Of a stretch of 64,000 nucleotides of DNA, positions 58,501 through 64,000 are shown in pieces; the stretch's first letter is position 1; every line of letters starts with the position of its first letter. The notes below the pieces were generated by a model. That model worked only from the letters and a program-made list of their open reading frames with translations, had not been told where the DNA came from and ran no database searches. The stretch is from Oreohelix idahoensis (lineage: Eukaryota > Mollusca > Gastropoda > Stylommatophora > Oreohelicidae): contig JAMPIV010012436.1 of NCBI GenBank assembly GCA_024509875.1, positions 20,565 to 84,564 of the forward strand. Direction: 5' to 3'. Made by a program: the position numbers and the translations under genes.

Positions 58501-59640
58501 ACTTAGTGTTTTTAATCTTGTTTAAGTACTCTTACTCTATACTCTAATAAGTGGCAGCACTCATATTGCTAAAACGACGTAGTAGGCCATACGGTCACAG
58601 TGGCCCTGCAATTATACAAGGTTGGTTCTCAGAAAAAAAAACAAAACACCAACACGAGTAAAAGCAGTGGATACATGGAACTAGATGTATTGTTTGATGT
58701 TTGTATTGTTTGTTGTTTGTAGTGTTCGTGGTTTCCGTTACACCGAAAAACGGCTCGGGTTTTAAACTAGCGCTTGTCCTAGTTATGTTATCTGTACTTG
58801 ATAATTTACTTTTCCATTTCAAACCTCTTAGGTGTGAATGTCAGTGATTAATATGGGTGATACGGTTTTCACAAAGCATCTTTGCTGTCACAGTTAGTTT
58901 ATATATTTTTGGAGTGAGAAATTTGAACAGTTGTCCTTTTTTTTTTTATGAGGGGTTACGAGCAACTCTTTCTTATACATGAAAACATTCCACCTATTGA
59001 GTTTTGACCAATCACAGTGAAAGCATTCCACGGTTCCATATGTGAGATGCATGCATCATTTCAACCAAAATTTCCTGTACCAAATGGAATGTTGACCTCG
59101 ATATTTCATGTAATCATTACGTAAAGTGTCAGCGCGTAAAGGGGTAATTTACATCCGGTGAGGACTTATAAAAATACGTGAAAATATGTTTAAATATATA
59201 AACAGAATTACTCTTCGTGGTTAGGTATTATTTAGGGACCCGTACAAAATGATACCGGGACCCCGAAAGTTAAGCACAGAAAAGTAACAATTTTAGCTTA
59301 TCAGGGGCATGTCTTAAGAAAAGCAACTAAGGATGTATGATCGTGGGAACTTTTAAAAAAGTTCCAGCGAAAAAAAAAATAGAATATCTAATAATGAATC
59401 AAGTCGATTCAACGCAGGTAAACTCCAGATAATTTAAACTCTGCAGTCCACGGCCTTAGCAGGTTCTTTTATTAAGGAGGTTTTATGACGCAGCCCAGAG
59501 TAGGTCGAAAATAGTATGGACCCCTGTCTCACCTTTTTTTTTTTTTTTTTTCTTGTTAAGGAAAAATCTCCAGATATTCCATACCTGAATGTTCGTTTCA
59601 CTAAACGAACAAGAGAATACTGGCACTGGTTTCAGTAAGG
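58501..59640. other. Non-coding spacer with poly-T runs
   Basis: T-runs at 58,938-58,949 and 59,536-59,551. A small palindrome GTTCGTTTCACTAAACGAAC is at 59,591-59,610. No gene. Confidence 0.4.
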
Positions 59641-59649
59641 TAGCAGGAT

Positions 59650-60115
59650 GTGGATCTTATTACCTAGGCAGCAGTGTCAACAAAAGCTGGAATGCGGATA
59701 GTTGATACAGAATTAGGATACTTGGAGCGATAGGACTTTCACTGCATTGTGGAAATGTTAGGAAAATGGAAAGAGATCAGGAACTAACAGCAGAGTAAGA
59801 ATCTTCGGCTCAAATACCGGGGCCTGTCCGTTGTTTGGCTCCGAGGTATTGGGAAACAACAGAGACAACAATTAGGATGGATGCAGACAGCAATGATGAA
59901 ATAATCGAGTTGGTGTTATGGGACTCGCCCATGTGGACCTCATGGAGGTAAGCCAGACGGGTGCTATTAGAGGCCAGATGTGCGGAGATGACGCAGCTGT
60001 ATGGACTGGACACACAATGAGAAATCTAGTCGATAGCACTGTAGGGCAGTATTATTTCTAGAAGCCCCTGGGTGGGAGAAGGAGAGGAAGACAATAGAAA
60101 CTGATGGTGAAAGGA
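59650..60115 (+). mobile_element. LINE family C, heavily decayed fragment
   Basis: Readable pieces: YLGSSVNKSWNAD (from about 59,669), then GGACTGGACACACAATGAGAAA and GATAGCACTGTAGGGCAGTA, which parallel GGATAGGACACACAATGAGA at 7,780 and the next copy at 60.2 kb. Confidence 0.6.
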
Positions 60116-60204
60116 AGTAATCGGTGCTTGCACAAAAATGTAAGGATTAACATTGTATGACAATAGTATGAATAAGAACATGAACAAGTCAGCTTCTATT
60201 GTTT

Positions 60205-60622
60205 GGCCCTGAAAACATGGGGAACAATAAAAACAACTACCAAAATGCTACATACTTTTTCATTAATGAATGCTTGAAGAATAGAAGGGTTGAAATGGTA
60301 TGACTAAAGGTCACCTACATGGGAACAGATGACAAGAACAGACAAATACCAGTGGAAAAAATAACTGAGAAGAAGATGCAGGCGATGAATTGGCACACAT
60401 GGAAGAAACCTGTTGATAGCATTACAAGACAGTACTGTGTTCTGGAATCTCCAGGGTAAGAGAAATAGAGACAGACCAAATAACACATGGAGAAGGGAAA
60501 CTCAACAGACATACAACGGTGAGGAAGGACACGGAAGACCCTTGACATAATGGCACGTTGACAGGAGGACTTCGCGTGTGTTTGTTGAAGGCCTATGCAC
60601 CTTAGGGAACCGAGGTTAACGA
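60205..60622 (+). mobile_element. LINE family C, 3' fragment
   Basis: GAAAACATGGGGAACAATAA, GAAGAATAGAAGGGTTGAAA, GAAGATGCAGGCGATGAATT, CAGACCAAATAACACATGGA and GTTTGTTGAAGGCCTATGCA match 8262-8757 with frameshifts. It ends with a GAATGAATGAATA tail at about 60,620-60,633. Confidence 0.75.
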
Positions 60623-60633
60623 ATGAATGAATA

Positions 60634-63600
60634 CACTCTTGTGGTCCATTTAAAAAGCACTCAGTAGAATGTAGATTCTTGAAAAATTATTTGATGAGCT
60701 AAGCATAACAGATGAGGTGTTTAAAAAAAAAACAACTATCTAATTCTCGATTTTAACCATGTTCCGACGGCATGCCAACATATTAATACTCGTATATACC
60801 TTACCTACAGGCACACGTAACGACACGTGGACCATAGGTCGTTACAAGCATGTGCTGACTGCGTGTCTTTTACGTGCTTGCTTGTGTAAGCGTTAGATGA
60901 ATTAGCTCAAGGAGATCGAGACAACTGCATTAATTGTCATGGGTATTTGAATGGAGAGAGATAAGGAGGGAATAACCAGGGTTGTTAGGTGTAGCTTGAC
61001 ATACAGTTTCTAACTGCACATCTTGAAAGTGATTAGAGGTCTTTGTCGTAAACATTCTAAAATCCACATATATAGAATTAAAAAGGTAAATGTAAAGCTA
61101 ACAGCATTAATTCAATAAAAAGGAAAGAAAGAATGGTATAAGAACAAGTGCGGTCAACAATAGCGGTACGCCTGTGTTTTATAGAATGTCTATACTTAGT
61201 GCTAACAGCCACACTAGAACACCCCCGTTTTCTACTTCTCCGTCTGCATAATTGTAACGCTTTCAATCAGCAGTTTGCCTAAGTCAAAAAGCCTACTGCA
61301 TCAAATTACAACGCGTATCTAAAGAAATAAAAGCAATTAACTATTAATTCTTCAGGTAAAACCCTTGAGATAGGACACTGCACTGTCGTAATGACGCTAG
61401 ATTTAAAAAAATATACCCCCCCCCCCATTAATGTCATTTATGCACTAGCTGTAAAACTAAATGACAGACGAACGGACTTAGAGAGAGAGAGAGATAGTAC
61501 GGAGGAACAGCAATAGCAATACTAACCAAAGCGATATAAAAATTAAATGCCAGCCCTGCACGACACGCGAAAAAGGCATGCCAGCACTTGCTTTTTTTCA
61601 AATAAACATAAAATGACAAAAAACACTACCAATGCACACATACACGGTTAGGTTTTGAAAACATGGTTTAATGCTATATTAGGAAACATGACATTCCTAC
61701 TGATTTATGTCTAACGTCTGCAAAATCAAAAAAAAAACCTGACATTAGTCTGACAGTACAGAAGACACCCCGAATAGTATGGAAGTGAGGAGGTTGGTAA
61801 CAGCACGAAACTATCCTAGAAAGAAAATACATATTTTGAACGAAGCCACTTAGCTCCATTAAACTATATATATTTGGGTGCCTTAGGTCTTGCTGACAAA
61901 GAATATGTTTAGGTGTTAGAGCAAATAGTCTAATAATTAACAAATTATAGCCAAAATATTATAGTGGTGTTTGTCTGACAACACAGGATCATATTTGCTC
62001 ATAATCGGCGTGTTTGGACACTCTGCTTTAGAGGAAATGAGGCCACCACGTTAAATCCGATTTGATTGGCTAGAATAATATGTAAGGCGAAACATGATTA
62101 GTCGATGGCAAATACTATTTTGGTTGTTAATAGGCAACGATAGGAAGGGTACTTTTTTTTTCAAAAGCTTTTTAGTAAACATGGTCTCATTGGCTAGACC
62201 ATTTAATATAGTCAATTAGGAGCAGTCTGTTCAGTGCCACTTTTTGAAAATCCAATTTGTAAAAGCAAGTGCGTTGAGATCCAGCTCATATTTTTCTAAT
62301 AAAAGCCTGAGGGACAGAGCAGATCGGAATTGTGCCATAACTCATCGCCAGTCAACGTATTTGTTTAATATTTCCGTGAATTGTGGTAAGCTAGACATAT
62401 TTGATATCTTTTAGATGAAAATTGAATGTGAATTGATAATTTAGGTCTGTATTGAGTGTGGTTCAGTAACAAAACATGATGCAAAGCCTAGATATTGCTC
62501 TATCATGAGAAAAACTTGTCGGAGAGGAGTATAACTGCATGGGATTGCCAAATAGTACTACTATGACACCTATCTTATTGAATAGAAAGGAAATAATGCT
62601 GGAATTGCAGAGGCGTTGTAAAACCATTAGGGAGAGGAATACTGGTGTATATTGTTGAGTAAATGAGAAGCTAAACAGTTGCCTACCGCGCTGAATCTCG
62701 GTGTTTTGTTATGTATTGTGCTTCAGTGTGGAAATAGATTATAAATTAGTTTCTGAAGTAGGAGGTACAACCTTCTTTGTTTCAGGGGACCCGTGGTACT
62801 AACGTATTAAAGCAGCACCTGGTCTGAGTTTTGCTGAATCCAGAGGCTGATAGCATACTCCTTGGTCAAGATATCGACCAGTGTTGTTCCTCAAGAAAAA
62901 ACTGTGAAGCAAGCGAGCATAGGAGACTGTTTTTTTCCTGGGCCGCCCCAACCACAGAAGTTAAGATTAACTGTTTTTGGCCCAGGAGCCGCTCAATCAT
63001 GGTGTATACCTAACCCCCTTCTAAAAGTGACCTATAAAAACCTTAAATCAAGAGGGGAGGTGCAATTATTTTGTTTTCAAATAAAAAGAAACAATTGAAA
63101 CCTTTCCAATACTATTTTCCACCAGAAACAAACACTTTGAAAGTCCATGATGACAAACAACAACATAAGCTTGAAATAGCGCCAGTATTATAACCCTCAT
63201 GTGTACTACTACTACATCACTACTTACAACACACCATAATTGTAATTATAATAATATATGGTCAATACAAAGATCCTATCTATAAATTTTGTGTACATTC
63301 AACTTGTGATTTCAATTGGATTGTGATGTCCTGGTTTCACTTTGTAGTTTTGAAATCATGATATCTATATTAGTGACAGGAATTAATACATATTTTTTAA
63401 AAGTTACACCTTGACTTATTATAAGATAGAATAGTCTTCTTATATAGAAGTTTTCTATGTATGAGAGTGTCCACAGTGTTGTAAAGTAAAGTGGATTAAA
63501 TGTAATTTGTTTATCTATTGGTCCTGTTGGTTTGTTGTGAACATTACACTTCATCATTATGTCATAACCCTAGACATTTATAGGACGTAGATCATCACAA

Positions 63601-63658
63601 TATTCCAGAAAAGTGTAGACTGAGGTATGAAAATGTGTATAGCAAGATAAGGTCCATC
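60634..63658. other. Non-coding, no feature recognised
   Basis: 3 kb without a supportable gene; frames up to 89 codons only, none with a motif. A C-run at 61,419-61,428 and a short GA run at 61,481-61,493. Confidence 0.45.
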
Positions 63659-63740
63659 GTGAGTGTGTTGAGTGAGTTGTGAGTTGAGTGATTGGATTTG
63701 AAGGTGTAGGGGGTATGTGGGGGGTAAGTGTATGTGGTGT

Positions 63741-63811
<71 letters not shown>

Positions 63812-64000
63812 GGGGGGGGGGGGGGGGGTAAATAAAAATTAAAAAGTGTATATTAAGATTGGTTGTTGTGTTGGTGTTGGTTTGGTGAGAGAGTTGGTGG
63901 TATTATAGTTGTTTGTGTTATTTGTTGGTAAAAAGGGAGGTTTGTTTTTATAATTAAGGTTGGGTGTTTTATGGTTGTGTTGTAGTGTTTTTTGTTTGGT
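63659..64000. repeat. C-free tract with about 90 bp of poly-G
   Basis: No C occurs on the plus strand from 63,659 to the window end (342 bp). 63,741-63,828 is almost only G with two T interruptions. The flanks are built of G, T and A (GGTTGTTGTGTTGGTGTTGG). Confidence 0.9.

Overview
The window looks like a transposon-rich stretch of an animal nuclear genome, most likely a mollusc or another lophotrochozoan. The evidence is four families of EN-RT non-LTR retrotransposons, a tRNA-derived SINE present in at least eight copies, hAT, mariner and piggyBac-like DNA transposons, Gypsy-type LTR elements, many microsatellites and low gene density. The phylum is inferred from the style of the repeats; no host marker gene is visible. 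I found no convincing host protein-coding gene and no free-standing tRNA, rRNA or CRISPR locus.

Layout. 1-2617 is a LINE (family A) with an internal deletion, inserted about 10 bp upstream of the start codon of a long intact hAT transposase ORF (2628-4475). 4696-6386 (minus) is a broken intronless copy of an uncharacterised multicopy animal protein family. 7061-7079 is one end of a hAT element. 7.5-8.9 kb holds two 3' fragments of LINE family C and a small inverted-repeat element. 11.5-14.7 kb is an almost complete LINE (family B) interrupted by two in-frame stops. 16.6-21.2 kb is a patchwork of SINEs, 5'-truncated LINEs and a hAT end, some with clear target-site duplications (TSDs).

The central feature (21,294-46,173) is a three-level nest of LTR retrotransposons. 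Outer element 1 (minus) has 2.86-kb LTRs, a 5-bp TSD CTATC and no visible RT or integrase; a piggyBac-like MITE sits in its gag-like ORF. Its right LTR is split by element 2 (plus, 28,746-44,770, LTRs about 1.54 kb). Element 2 is a Gypsy-lineage element whose integrase lies before the reverse transcriptase (Gmr1-like order), with a SCAN-like gag. The gag of element 2 is split by element 3 (minus, 32,797-39,313, LTRs 1,926 bp, TSD ACAAC). Element 3 has a second SCAN-like gag, a classic -1 frameshift heptamer A_AAA_AAC at its gag-pol junction, and a truncated pol. All three LTR pairs are nearly identical, so the nest formed recently; every copy is defective.

From 46.2 kb on there are more SINEs, a 3.6-kb almost pure pyrimidine tract (47,658-51,238), a perfect 56-bp inverted repeat (53,545-53,696), a complete but dead mariner (54,212-55,534), further LINE fragments, and a final 342-bp tract (63,659-64,000) without a single C on the plus strand, which includes about 90 bp of poly-G. 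The last two low-complexity tracts may be partly sequencing artefacts.
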